33,132 nt of DNA from assembly GCA_016873095.1 (NCBI GenBank), contig VGYC01000071.1, forward strand, positions 1 through 33,132. Direction: 5' to 3'. Positions within the stretch are counted from its first letter, which is position 1; every line of letters begins with the position of its first letter. Origin of the DNA: Planctomycetota bacterium. GTDB lineage: Bacteria; Planctomycetota; Planctomycetia; Gemmatales; Gemmataceae. The notes under the pieces are model-generated. The model did not search any database, had not been told where the DNA came from, and worked only from the letters and a program-made list of their open reading frames with translations. The position numbers and the translations under genes were made by a program. Below are positions 7,870 to 15,408 of this stretch, in pieces.

Positions 7870-8075
7870 TACTTCTTCCTTTTGCGGTTTTCTTGCTCCA
7901 GTACCTTCTCCATGTCGGCGAGGACCTTTGCCATCGGCACGGTCGGCTCGATCTTGGTGTATTTCTGTAGGTCAGCGGCCGAGAAGGTCTTGCGGTAGAT
8001 CGTATAAATCTGCCGCAACGTGGCGTTGGGTGGCACCTCAAGCGTGGGGACCGGTGGTTTTCGTTTGCGAGCCAT
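7869..8075 (-). CDS. small antitoxin-like protein
   Basis: 68 residues, basic at both ends (ARKRKPP at the start, ENRKRKK at the end), with a helical centre ATLRQIYTIYRKTFSAADLQKYT and a VLADMEKVLEQ helix. The second of two adjacent ATGs (8075) is preferred because AGGAGG sits 5 nt before it. It lies first in a two-gene unit with the RelE-like gene and shares TAATG with it, which is why it is called antitoxin-like. No DNA-binding motif such as HTH or ribbon-helix-helix is evident, and no named family is recognised. Confidence 0.5.
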   Translation of the reverse strand: MARKRKPPVPTLEVPPNATLRQIYTIYRKTFSAADLQKYTKIEPTVPMAKVLADMEKVLEQENRKRKK

Positions 8076-8203
8076 CATCGCCTCCTGTCTGCGCTATCTT
8101 ACTTGAAAGAGCATCCCACAGGAAGCGCAAACTCCACCCGGAGGGGCCGAGAGCGCAAAAGCGCAAGCGGCGACCCTGGTCCTGACCGAGACTTGTCCGC
8201 GAC

Positions 8204-9058
8204 TTACTCGTCGTTCTTCTTCGCCTTGATTTCCCACAGGTGGACAAGGCACTCGTAGCCGGCCGAGCTGTTGATGGTCTCTGTCTTGTGCGGCTTCCAG
8301 TCGCCCATGGTAAAGCGGTGCGAGACGATGCGGGCGCCCGGCTTCAGCGTCTTCTTGAGAATGGGCCTCAGCCGCAGGTTGATGTCGTCGCCCATGTAGA
8401 GCATGACCACGGTGGCGTCGGACAGATCCTTGATCTTGAGGACATCGCCCTGGCGGAACTCGACCAGCTTGCCGGTCTTGGCCTTCTTGGCGTTCTCCTT
8501 GGACTCCTTGACGCGCTCCGGGTCGAAATCGACGCCGACGCCGCGCTTGGCGCCGTACTTGGTGACGGCGGTGATGACGATGCGGCCGTCGCCGCAGCCA
8601 AGGTCGTAGACGATGTCGTCCTTGGTCACGCGGCCCATCTTGCACATGGCGTCCACCACGTCGTCCGGCGTCGGCACGTAGCGGACCTTGATGTCGTCGG
8701 GCTGCTTGGGATCCGCCTTGCTGAGGTCGACAATGATCTCGTCATCGCCCTTGACCTTGACTGTGCGCTTGCGCGTGATCGTGGTGTAGTTGTTCGGCTC
8801 CCAGACGGCGACTACGACCAGCGCGTTCTTGCCCGGCTTGAGCTTGGCAGTCAGCTTCCGCGTCTTGCCCGTGCCCTCGGTGCCGGCGCCGTCGATGGTA
8901 ACCTTGCTGTCTTCCTCCTGAAGAAAGACCTTGAGGGTCACGGACTCTTTCTCGTCTCCCGCGACTTCACGGCTTTGCAGCAGGTGGTTGCCGAGAAAAA
9001 CCAGGCCCACGGAGCAAATGCCCGCGAGCGACAGGATGATCAGATTGCGACGTCGCAT
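8204..9058 (-). CDS. membrane-anchored SAM methyltransferase with TIGR03000-like domain
   Basis: 284 residues from the ATG at 9058, preceded by GAGGT. Residues 6-24 form one hydrophobic helix after MRRRN, a signal anchor. Residues 38-114 resemble the planctomycete TIGR03000 domain (SKVTIDGAGTEGTGKTRKL, then KRTVKVKGDDEIIVDLSKAD). The C-terminal half is a class I methyltransferase with motif I DLGCGDG at 142-148, an acidic GVGVDFDP strand and QGDVLKI. The MTase part resembles small-molecule or DOT1-like methyltransferases, but the substrate is unknown. The topology is odd: a positively charged N-terminus and a signal anchor predict the catalytic domain outside the cytoplasm, where SAM is not expected. 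Confidence 0.8.
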   Translation of the reverse strand: MRRRNLIILSLAGICSVGLVFLGNHLLQSREVAGDEKESVTLKVFLQEEDSKVTIDGAGTEGTGKTRKLTAKLKPGKNALVVVAVWEPNNYTTITRKRTVKVKGDDEIIVDLSKADPKQPDDIKVRYVPTPDDVVDAMCKMGRVTKDDIVYDLGCGDGRIVITAVTKYGAKRGVGVDFDPERVKESKENAKKAKTGKLVEFRQGDVLKIKDLSDATVVMLYMGDDINLRLRPILKKTLKPGARIVSHRFTMGDWKPHKTETINSSAGYECLVHLWEIKAKKNDE

Positions 9059-9187
9059 GCCTAGACCTCGTGATGTATGGCTCGTTTTCCGCCCTATCCC
9101 GGATTCTACATAAGGAACGAAGGGGGACAAGAATCCTGACCGTGTCGTTCACGGCTCCGCCTGGATGGTTGCACTTGCAGGCAGCGC

Positions 9188-10015
9188 TCAGTTCTTCTTC
9201 TTGCGTTTCTTCGGCTCCGGGGCCAAGGGCTCGTTCGACTCGGAAAGGATAAGAATCATGGCGACCTGGGGTCGAGACACCGCTTCGCCGTTGGCTTCAT
9301 CGCCCGCGTCCTTCTTGGCGGCGGGCCGGGCGCCCTTCGACTTTGCGAAATAGACCCGCACGACCTGTCCGGCCTGGAGATCGGCAAAGGTGGCTGCCAG
9401 CCCCGGCTTGCTCTTGTCACCTCGCAGTTTTTCGATCTCGCGCGGCGTGTAATCGATGATGCCCCCCTTGTCGTCATAACGAACCGGCAAGTAGCCGAGG
9501 CGGACAACCGCCTTGTCGACGGCTTCCAGCTCGAATTGCTTCATGCTGGACTTGGCAGTGGACTCCTTGCCGCCTGATTTCCCGGATTTCTGAAAAACCT
9601 GCGACTGCCTGCGGACCTCGGCGAGCGCCAGTTGCCGCTGAGCCCGGCGCAATTGTTCGAGGCGCTTGACGGCCTCTTGTGGGCTCTTGGCGGCGAGTAG
9701 CCTTTGCTGTTGCTGCCACACGCTCTCGAGCTTGATCTGGGAGCGGAGGCCCGCAAGTGCCGCGTCCGTCGAAGCAGAATGGATCGAGTCCGCGCCGGCT
9801 GCCGCGCCGATGTGCAGGACGAAAGCCTTGGATGACGAGTTCACCGAGCCAATCTTGCCGACAGCGCCGACCTGGGCCCGCAGCAGCGCATATTCCGCGG
9901 GCGTGGCCTCGACGACCTGGTCCTTCGCCTTTTTCTTCTTTTTCTGGGCGTCGGCCATGGCCGGCCAGAGAAGCACGATGCCGATCAGCAAGCACGCGGT
10001 GCTCCAGCGCGCCAT
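9188..10015 (-). CDS. secreted protein of unknown function, paralog of the gene at 10032-10802
   Basis: 275 residues with a signal peptide (MARWSTACLLIGIVLLWPA, cleavage likely after ADA), a lysine-rich mature N-terminus, a predicted helical middle (residues about 85-150, rich in Gln, Arg and Leu) and a C-terminal domain with LGYLPVRYDDKGGI, KLRG and ATFADLQAGQVVRVYF, ending in a lysine tail. It shares with its neighbour the blocks EATxAEYA, GKxGSxNxSSK, LPVRYDDKG and RPQVxMIxIL. The GK-SVN-SSK-F and DLQ-GQ-V-V pattern recalls OB-fold-like DUF5666 proteins, but this is weak. A strong GGGAGG precedes the ATG, and only 16 nt separate it from its paralog. Function is not known. Confidence 0.8.
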   Translation of the reverse strand: MARWSTACLLIGIVLLWPAMADAQKKKKKAKDQVVEATPAEYALLRAQVGAVGKIGSVNSSSKAFVLHIGAAAGADSIHSASTDAALAGLRSQIKLESVWQQQQRLLAAKSPQEAVKRLEQLRRAQRQLALAEVRRQSQVFQKSGKSGGKESTAKSSMKQFELEAVDKAVVRLGYLPVRYDDKGGIIDYTPREIEKLRGDKSKPGLAATFADLQAGQVVRVYFAKSKGARPAAKKDAGDEANGEAVSRPQVAMILILSESNEPLAPEPKKRKKKN

Positions 10016-10031
10016 GTCAGGGCCTCCCGGA

Positions 10032-10802
10032 TTACTTCTTATTCTTCTTCTTGGTAGCTGAGGTGGCGGGAGTCGTGTCCTTCGATTCGGCCAGGATGAC
10101 GATCATGGTTACCTGGGGCCGGACCACGGTTTCGACGTCGTCCTTCTGTTTCGACTTGGCAGGGTCCTTGCTCGCTGCGCCGCGGGCCAGCACGACCTTG
10201 ACGATCTGGCCGGGCTGCAGGTCCTCGAATGTCGCCGGGATGCCGGGCTTGTTGTCCTTGCCGCGCAGCTTGGCTAGCTCCTCCTTGGTGAATTCCTTGA
10301 TGTTGCCCTTGTCGTCATAGCGTACCGGCAGGAAGCCCATGCGCACCTCGGCCTTTTCGGTGGCGACCAGCTCGAACTCCTTGAACGGCCCCTTCGGCCC
10401 CCTGGCTGCGCTTTTCGCCATCTGCGCCTGTGCCTGGCCTTGCACGCGTACCAGGTTGGCCTGCATCCGCTGTAGCTGGGCTACGCGGCGCTGCAGCTCC
10501 TCAGGATTGCGGCTCAACGCCACCTGCCGCTCTTGCTGAGCGATCTCGCGCATGATCCGCTGCAACTGGGCCGTCGCCCCGGAAGTCTGCGCCGGGCCGG
10601 TCTGATACTCGACGAGCAGGGAGAATTGCTTGGAGCTGGCGTTCAGCGAACCCAGTTTCCCGGTCGTTTCCGGGAGCTTTTGCAAGTAGGCGTATTCGGC
10701 GGCAGTGGCCTCCGTCACCTGGGCAACGCCCTTGCCTTTCTGCTGTCCGCCGGCCACCGAGCACAACATCACCAGCGACAGGACAGTTGCAATCGCGCGC
10801 AT
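10032..10802 (-). CDS. secreted protein of unknown function, paralog of the gene at 9188-10015
   Basis: 256 residues from the ATG at 10802 (MRAIATVLSLVMLCSVAGG signal peptide; GAGG upstream). The frame extends 11 codons further up, but without a better start. The domain order matches the downstream paralog: an AEYAYLQKL segment, GKLGSLNASSK, a Gln/Arg-rich helix around residues 80-135, then LPVRYDDKGNIKEF, KLRGKDNKPG, ATFEDLQPGQIVKV and RPQVTMIVILAES. It ends in a Lys/Thr-rich tail. A duplication followed by divergence is evident. It probably heads a two-gene operon. Confidence 0.8.
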   Translation of the reverse strand: MRAIATVLSLVMLCSVAGGQQKGKGVAQVTEATAAEYAYLQKLPETTGKLGSLNASSKQFSLLVEYQTGPAQTSGATAQLQRIMREIAQQERQVALSRNPEELQRRVAQLQRMQANLVRVQGQAQAQMAKSAARGPKGPFKEFELVATEKAEVRMGFLPVRYDDKGNIKEFTKEELAKLRGKDNKPGIPATFEDLQPGQIVKVVLARGAASKDPAKSKQKDDVETVVRPQVTMIVILAESKDTTPATSATKKKNKK

Positions 10803-10901
10803 CGCCTCGTTCCCCCCCAGAGATGGGATGACCATAGGTTAAACGTTTATTATGGCAAAAAGTTCCGCGATTGGGGAACCCGAGGTCTGATTTTGGTTCG
10901 G

Positions 10902-11933
10902 CTACGCTATTTGCACGGTTCCCGATTGCCCCATCTCGCCCTGCCAGCGGACCTCTCGGTTCAGAAAAGCCTGGATGACGGCGGCGCTGGTCGTGAGGTG
11001 GGACGAAACCTGCGCGACCGGAAATGACGACGGCTCGTCGGACAGGCTCAGCGGCAGCAGCAACTGATCGGCGCTGTGTGCGTCGATGCCCAGCGGCTGG
11101 GCTGCGAGATAATCCTTGACCTGGCCCACGGCATCGTCGGCGACGCGCTCGGCCGGCTTGCCGCGCGCTCCAAGCCCGAAGAACAGTGTCGGCACCGGCA
11201 CGGTGTCGAGGGCAGCAGTCAGGGCGGTTCCGGGGCCGCCGTTCCAGGTCTGCTCGCGAATATCGGCGCGCAGGCCGAGGTCGCCCAGCCGTTTGCTCGC
11301 GCGTTCGGCCTGACGCCGCGCGATGGCTGCGGGCAAACCGGCCACGGCGCTGATGCCCCTGGCGAGCCGGGGCAGGCCGATCTCGGCAAGCTGCAAGCCC
11401 CGCACGCGCTGGCCCACGCCGATGTCAGTCTCCAGCAAGCCGCCGCCACGCGGATAAAAGCCGGGCCGGCGCATGCGCACGTTCATGACCAGCCCCAGCA
11501 GCTTCATGTAGCCGAGCCAGGTTGTTTCCAGAAAGTGAAAACACGGGCTGAAGGGTACGGGCGTGCCGCCATCGATGGTGACGTGGCTCGGCTCGTCCGC
11601 CAGCGCCAGCGGCAAGTAGACGGTATGCAGCACGAGGCTGGCCGCGCCCGCCGTGCCGATCGCGAAATGGTACTTGCCGGCCGCGACCTTGCCGGGCACG
11701 AACTCCAGGTCCGAGCTACCCTTGCTGGCCCCGCGCATCTGCCCCTGCCCGATGGCGGCAGCCGCCTTCACGCACGCCAGATGTTGCGGCTGCAACCCCG
11801 GCCTCGACCTGCCGGCACGGATGTTGCGCAGATGGAAGGCCTTGCCCGTGAGCAGCGACAGCGACAGGCTCGTGCGCAAGATCTGCCCGCCCCCCTCGCC
11901 CTGCGCGCCGTCGAGTTCGATCAGCCCTGCCAT
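10902..11933 (-). CDS. rtcA: RNA 3'-terminal phosphate cyclase
   Basis: 343 residues, normal for RtcA, which converts an RNA 3'-phosphate to a 2',3'-cyclic phosphate with ATP through a covalent histidine-AMP intermediate. The signature GQGEGGGQILRTSLSLS-type start is present at residues 9-27 (here GAQGEGGGQILRTSLSLS). RGGG at 162-165 is conserved, and the adenylated histidine is H312 in SSHLTTSA. The start MAGLIELDG is the canonical one; the open frame upstream begins with TTG and is not needed. No rtcB or rtcR lies in the window, so RNA-repair partners, if any, are elsewhere. Confidence 0.95.
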   Translation of the reverse strand: MAGLIELDGAQGEGGGQILRTSLSLSLLTGKAFHLRNIRAGRSRPGLQPQHLACVKAAAAIGQGQMRGASKGSSDLEFVPGKVAAGKYHFAIGTAGAASLVLHTVYLPLALADEPSHVTIDGGTPVPFSPCFHFLETTWLGYMKLLGLVMNVRMRRPGFYPRGGGLLETDIGVGQRVRGLQLAEIGLPRLARGISAVAGLPAAIARRQAERASKRLGDLGLRADIREQTWNGGPGTALTAALDTVPVPTLFFGLGARGKPAERVADDAVGQVKDYLAAQPLGIDAHSADQLLLPLSLSDEPSSFPVAQVSSHLTTSAAVIQAFLNREVRWQGEMGQSGTVQIA

Positions 11934-11988
11934 GAGGGAATTGTACGCCGCTTGCGCCTGGCTCAAAACGCAGCTAACGCTGTCGAGA

Positions 11989-12345
11989 TCATGACAACTC
12001 GAGCGCTGCCTTCAAGCATTGATCGAGTTGCCGCGTCAGATCGTCAGAGAGAAAGCCGATGGTCCGCAAGATGTTTGATTGTGCGATCGTCATCAGGTTC
12101 TCGCACTTGACTGCCGACTGATGCTTCAAGCCGGAGGAGTTGCCTTCGGAGGTCAACGGATCGATCAGGAATTGCGTCGGCTCTTTGCCGACCAGACGTA
12201 TGTTGCCGGTGATCATGGCAAGAACTGTGTTTTAGATCTGACGATTGAGCTGGTCGCATTGGACGACGACGGCTGGGCGATTCTTGCTGGCGCCACCGCC
12301 AACGAAGGGAAACACCGCAATGACAACATCACCGCGTTGCGCCAT
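11989..12345 (-). pseudogene. MazF/PemK-like toxin with an in-frame stop
   Basis: Read from the ATG at 12345, the frame gives MAQRGDVVIAVFPFVGGG, then KNRPAVVVQCDQLNRQI, then TAA at 12234-12232 (codon 38). It continues without a frame change as NTVLAMITGN and on to AVKCENLMTI and LDQCLKAALELS, ending at 11989. Together the two parts match the length and order of a MazF/PemK endoribonuclease (about 118 residues): the RGDVV strand, the KxRPAVV strand, the MITG strand and the CENL strand. One base change would restore it. The antitoxin gene overlaps its start by 17 nt. Reinitiation at the ATG at 12216 could give only the C-terminal part. A sequencing error is possible. Confidence 0.8.
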
Positions 12346-12586
12346 GGTCAGGCCACTCGTCGAGAGACTGATAGCTTGCAAGCGTCGGATCGTTCGCGTC
12401 GTCCTCAGCCATGACGCGATCCACCAGTTCACCACTCGCCAGGACATCGTCGTTGCCCATGATGCGGCACATACGCTCATAAACGAGTCGAGGGACCAGC
12501 ACGTATTCCTCATTCGTCGTGGGATTGATGGCAATGGGCCCCGACTCTTGCAGGTCGTGGAGTTGCTGCTGTGTGAGTTCTATCAT
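12329..12586 (-). CDS. antitoxin of the MazF-like pair
   Basis: 85 residues with GAGGAT about 6 nt before the ATG. The protein is acidic and predicted flexible at the C-terminus (VMAEDDANDPTLASYQSLDEW). The N-terminal part (ELTQQQLHDLQESG, then INPTTNEEYVLVPRLVYERM) resembles small planctomycete and cyanobacterial antitoxins that precede PemK-type toxins. It ends 17 nt inside the toxin frame, the typical overlapping antitoxin-first arrangement. It remains intact while the toxin carries a stop, as expected for a decaying module. Named antitoxin family not assigned. Confidence 0.7.
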   Translation of the reverse strand: MIELTQQQLHDLQESGPIAINPTTNEEYVLVPRLVYERMCRIMGNDDVLASGELVDRVMAEDDANDPTLASYQSLDEWPDHGATR

Positions 12587-12640
12587 GATCGAATCCTCAT
12601 CGATGATCGTAACGACTCATGTCCAAACAGGCAATCTTCT

Positions 12641-13660
12641 TCACGGCGAGTTGGCGCGGACTGCCGACAGCGGCGCCTGCAGCGCCAGCGGTAGCGGCCC
12701 TTGCCCGGACATGTGAGCGGCCAGGGCAAATGAGTCGGCATCCCCCGCCACCCCGCAATTGACACGCATCACCAGCAGTCGCTGCACCGGCGTTTCCCCC
12801 TGATCCTGCACGAAGGCACGGTAGCCGAGCGAATCCGGTTGGTCGAAATCGGCGCCGATCACCAGGAAAACATTGGGCGACAGCTTGATCTCGCAGGCCA
12901 GCTCCTGATAGATCTTGCTTGGACGGTTCATCTGAAAGGTCCAGTCGGAACCGTCCGCTGCCGGGTGCCAGTCGGGCAACGTTTCGCCGTGCTGCACCTT
13001 GGGGACGATGCGCAGCGTGATGCGGCCATCGGCAACTGTCGGCGTCACCTCGAGCAGGAATTGCGCCTGCTCCAGGCTCACTTCCTCGGTCTGTCCGCTG
13101 CGCTGCAACGTGAACTGCGTCTGCTCCATCTTGAGTCCCAGGACCTGATCCGCGGACCGGCCGGAAGGCAACAGCCTGCGGCGCGGATTGATGCACGAGC
13201 GCTCCGACGTCAGCATCGTCTGCAGACGTGCCGGCGCCGATCCGATCATCTTGCCGACGCGAAAGCCGTTGCAGTCCAGCATGCCCTTGCAATCCGGGTC
13301 GATAACTTGCTCATCGGTGTGGTTCCACAGGTCGTGATTGAGGAACAGGTCGCCGATGGGCCGCTCCAGCAGGGCCGCATCGATTTGCACGATGTTGGCG
13401 TTGCCGCCGAGCCCCTGATCCGGCCGCGGCTTGAGCGACGTCGCGCGCGACGGCTCCTGCGTCAGGCATCCCCCCGCGACGATCAGCATCCCCAGGAGCA
13501 CCAGCGCGCTGCCGATCCTCGCTCCCAGGCTCAGCCGGCCAACGCTCCGCCCGCGCTCCGTCCCGGCCAGACGAGCGCGCACGGCCGCGAGGCAGAGCCT
13601 CCCGGGCAAAGCGTTCCCCGGCAGAGCCTGGGAACAATCTCTGTGAGCGCGCACGCGCAT
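12641..13660 (-). CDS. putative lipoprotein of unknown function with repeat-derived N-terminus
   Basis: About 339 residues if the ATG at 13660 (AGGA upstream) is used. The hydrophobic stretch GSALVLLGMLIVAGGC ends in a lipobox with the acceptor Cys near residue 65. Such a long N-terminal region is unusual for a lipoprotein, and it is encoded by palindromic repeat DNA (13589-13635), so the native start may be nearer the lipobox (for example GTG at 13501). The mature part has FLLEVTPTVADGRITLRIVPKVQHG, a block resembling the C-terminal beta region of secretin-type proteins, but the resemblance is weak. It is divergent from the SDR gene. Function unknown. Confidence 0.6.
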   Translation of the reverse strand: MRVRAHRDCSQALPGNALPGRLCLAAVRARLAGTERGRSVGRLSLGARIGSALVLLGMLIVAGGCLTQEPSRATSLKPRPDQGLGGNANIVQIDAALLERPIGDLFLNHDLWNHTDEQVIDPDCKGMLDCNGFRVGKMIGSAPARLQTMLTSERSCINPRRRLLPSGRSADQVLGLKMEQTQFTLQRSGQTEEVSLEQAQFLLEVTPTVADGRITLRIVPKVQHGETLPDWHPAADGSDWTFQMNRPSKIYQELACEIKLSPNVFLVIGADFDQPDSLGYRAFVQDQGETPVQRLLVMRVNCGVAGDADSFALAAHMSGQGPLPLALQAPLSAVRANSP

Positions 13661-13704
13661 GGCGGTTCCTGCAAGCAATGTGTTCCCGGGCTGAGCACGG
13701 GAAC
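13589..13704. repeat. cluster of three palindromic repeats
   Basis: Three stem-loops in a row: GAGGC-aga-GCCTC (13589-13601); GTTCCC-c-GGC-aga-GCC-t-GGGAAC (13613-13635, one mismatch); and GTTCCCG-9 nt-CGGGAAC (13682-13704). The first two share the AGA loop and the GGC/GCC core. They run through the start region of the lipoprotein gene and into the divergent promoter region of the SDR gene. They look like members of one dispersed palindromic family. Confidence 0.7.
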
Positions 13705-13853
13705 CGGTTTTGAGCGCAGTATCGCTGCCGAATGAGTGGCGGGCTTCTATCCAGTCGTTGCCCGGCGGTCAAGAGCGAATCTCCCGCCACCAGGTTACGT
13801 GTTTTCGCTATCCTATCCTGACCGTGAAACTTCATACAACCGGGAGGACAGCG

Positions 13854-14618
13854 ATGGCGCACGGCGTATTCGACCTGAGCGGCAAGGTGGCGTTGGTCAC
13901 CGGGGGAAGCAAGGGACTTGGCAAGGCCATGGCCCGCGGCATGGCGGAGATGGGCGCCGACATCGTCATCTCCAGCCGCCATGAAGAAGAGCTGCGGCCG
14001 GCACTCGACGAGATCCTGCAAGGCACCGGCCGCCGCGGCAAGCTCGTCGTCGCCGACATGTCGCGCCGCGACGACGTCGCCCGGCTGGCCAGGACCGCTC
14101 TCGACCAGATGGGCCGCGTCGATATCCTCGTCAACAACGCCGGCACCAACGTCCCGCAGCCCATCGACGAGATCAAGGACGCCGACTGGGACCGCGTCCT
14201 GGAGATCAACCTCAACTCGGTCATGATCCTGACGCGCGCGCTCGTCCCGCAGATGAAGGCGCGGCGCTGGGGCCGCATCATTCACATCTCCTCGATCATG
14301 GGATTCATCTCCAAGCAGGGCCGCGACGCCTACTCGGTGACCAAATCCGCCCTCATCGGCCTGGCCCGCGCCAATGCCCTTGACCTGGGGGCACATGGCA
14401 TCACCGTCAACTGCATTGCGCCGGGGCCGTTCCTGACCGACCTGCCCGGCCGGCTACTGTCCGCCGAGGAGAAGAAGGCTTTCGCCGACCGCACCGCCCT
14501 GGGCCGCTGGGGCGAGCCCAACGAGCTGATCGGCCCCGTGCTCCTCCTGGCCAGCGACGCCGGCAGTTACATCACCGGCGAAACCCTCGTCGTCGATGGC
14601 GGCTTCATCGCCAAGTGA
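13854..14618 (+). CDS. short-chain dehydrogenase/reductase (SDR)
   Basis: 254 residues, the classical SDR size, with an NAD(P)-dependent Rossmann fold. The start at 13854 has GGGAGGAC upstream. Cofactor motif TGGSKGLG at 16-23, NNAG at 94-97, catalytic Ser 146/147 in HISSIMG, Tyr 160 and Lys 164 in YSVTK, and a C-terminal ITGETLVVDGGF typical of FabG- and gluconate dehydrogenase-like members. An Arg in SSRHEEE after the second strand suggests NADP(H) preference. Substrate unknown; it is not next to fatty-acid genes here. It is transcribed divergently from the lipoprotein gene. Confidence 0.93.
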   Translation: MAHGVFDLSGKVALVTGGSKGLGKAMARGMAEMGADIVISSRHEEELRPALDEILQGTGRRGKLVVADMSRRDDVARLARTALDQMGRVDILVNNAGTNVPQPIDEIKDADWDRVLEINLNSVMILTRALVPQMKARRWGRIIHISSIMGFISKQGRDAYSVTKSALIGLARANALDLGAHGITVNCIAPGPFLTDLPGRLLSAEEKKAFADRTALGRWGEPNELIGPVLLLASDAGSYITGETLVVDGGFIAK

Positions 14619-14643
14619 GCCAACATGCGGCAGGGGGCAGGTG

Positions 14644-14681
14644 GCACGCCCTGAGGTACTCCGGTACTCCGAAGGGCGTGC
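14644..14681. terminator. hairpin between convergent genes (repeat-like, possible bidirectional terminator)
   Basis: GCACGCCCT (14644-14652) pairs with AGGGCGTGC (14673-14681). The 20-nt loop holds GGTACTCC twice in tandem, and TTT follows on the plus strand. It lies 25 nt after the SDR stop, in a 195-nt gap before the stop of the convergent gene at 14814. The rest of the gap shows no gene. Similar hairpins are familiar dispersed repeats, so a terminator role is inference. Confidence 0.45.
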
Positions 14682-14813
14682 TTTGAGCAGACGGTTGGCT
14701 GCGGCGCACCGGGACATTTTCACAGGCACGGCCCGATCCGGTGAATCGCGTCTCGCTCGCAGACGCCGCCGGCGTCGCGATTCGTGGCGTGCTCGTCGCC
14801 CGGCAACGCAATC

Positions 14814-15371
14814 CTACTTTTTCGCGGCGGCGGCGATCCGGGGCAGCGCCTTCATGATCTCGCCGATGGCAGCATCGTTCAGCTCGCCGGCGCGGTACGC
14901 GAAATTGAAGGCGACCTTCTGCTTGACGGAGAGCAGCACGGTGACGTCGGCGTCGCGGTGCAGCAGATAGCTGGGCGGGCCCACGGTGTCATCGAAGACT
15001 CCGAGCGGGATCTTGCCGATGGCGTGGCGCTGGCTCCAGTCCACGACCTTGGGATCCAGGACCGTTTGATCCTCGGCGAGGAACGTCACCCACGCGCGCA
15101 GGTCGGCATCCTTGTGCCTGGCCAGGGCCTTGTCGATCTTGCCGACCAGCTTGCCGAGCGGATCGCTGAGATGGCGGGCGAAGATGATGACGACGGGCTT
15201 GTCGGCTGCCTCGCAGATGAAGCAATGCGACTGACCGCGATGCTGTCCCGTGGAGACCACGGAGATATACGGCCCGGGACGCTGGTTGACCCGGGGACCG
15301 GAACGGCACGGATCGGCGCCGGCGACACCGGCGGCCAGGAGGGCGATGGTCGCGAAGAGCGGCAGACGCAT
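14814..15371 (-). CDS. secreted thioredoxin-like protein with CFIC motif
   Basis: 185 residues with a clean signal peptide (MRLPLFATIALLAAGVAGA) and GGAGAAG before the ATG. After the conserved-looking NQRPGPYISVVSTG comes C50-FI-C53 (SHCFICEAADKPVVIIFA), placed before a predicted beta strand as in thioredoxin-fold proteins. A later IGKIPLGVFDD corresponds to the region where thioredoxins carry the cis-proline. An exported redox or metal-handling role is plausible but not shown. It sits 37 nt downstream from the stop of no gene but directly downstream of the TPR protein gene on the same strand, so the two are probably co-transcribed. Confidence 0.7.
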   Translation of the reverse strand: MRLPLFATIALLAAGVAGADPCRSGPRVNQRPGPYISVVSTGQHRGQSHCFICEAADKPVVIIFARHLSDPLGKLVGKIDKALARHKDADLRAWVTFLAEDQTVLDPKVVDWSQRHAIGKIPLGVFDDTVGPPSYLLHRDADVTVLLSVKQKVAFNFAYRAGELNDAAIGEIMKALPRIAAAAKK

Positions 15372-15408
15372 GAGACTTCTCCAAGGATCCGATCAGTTGT
15401 TCAGAAGA

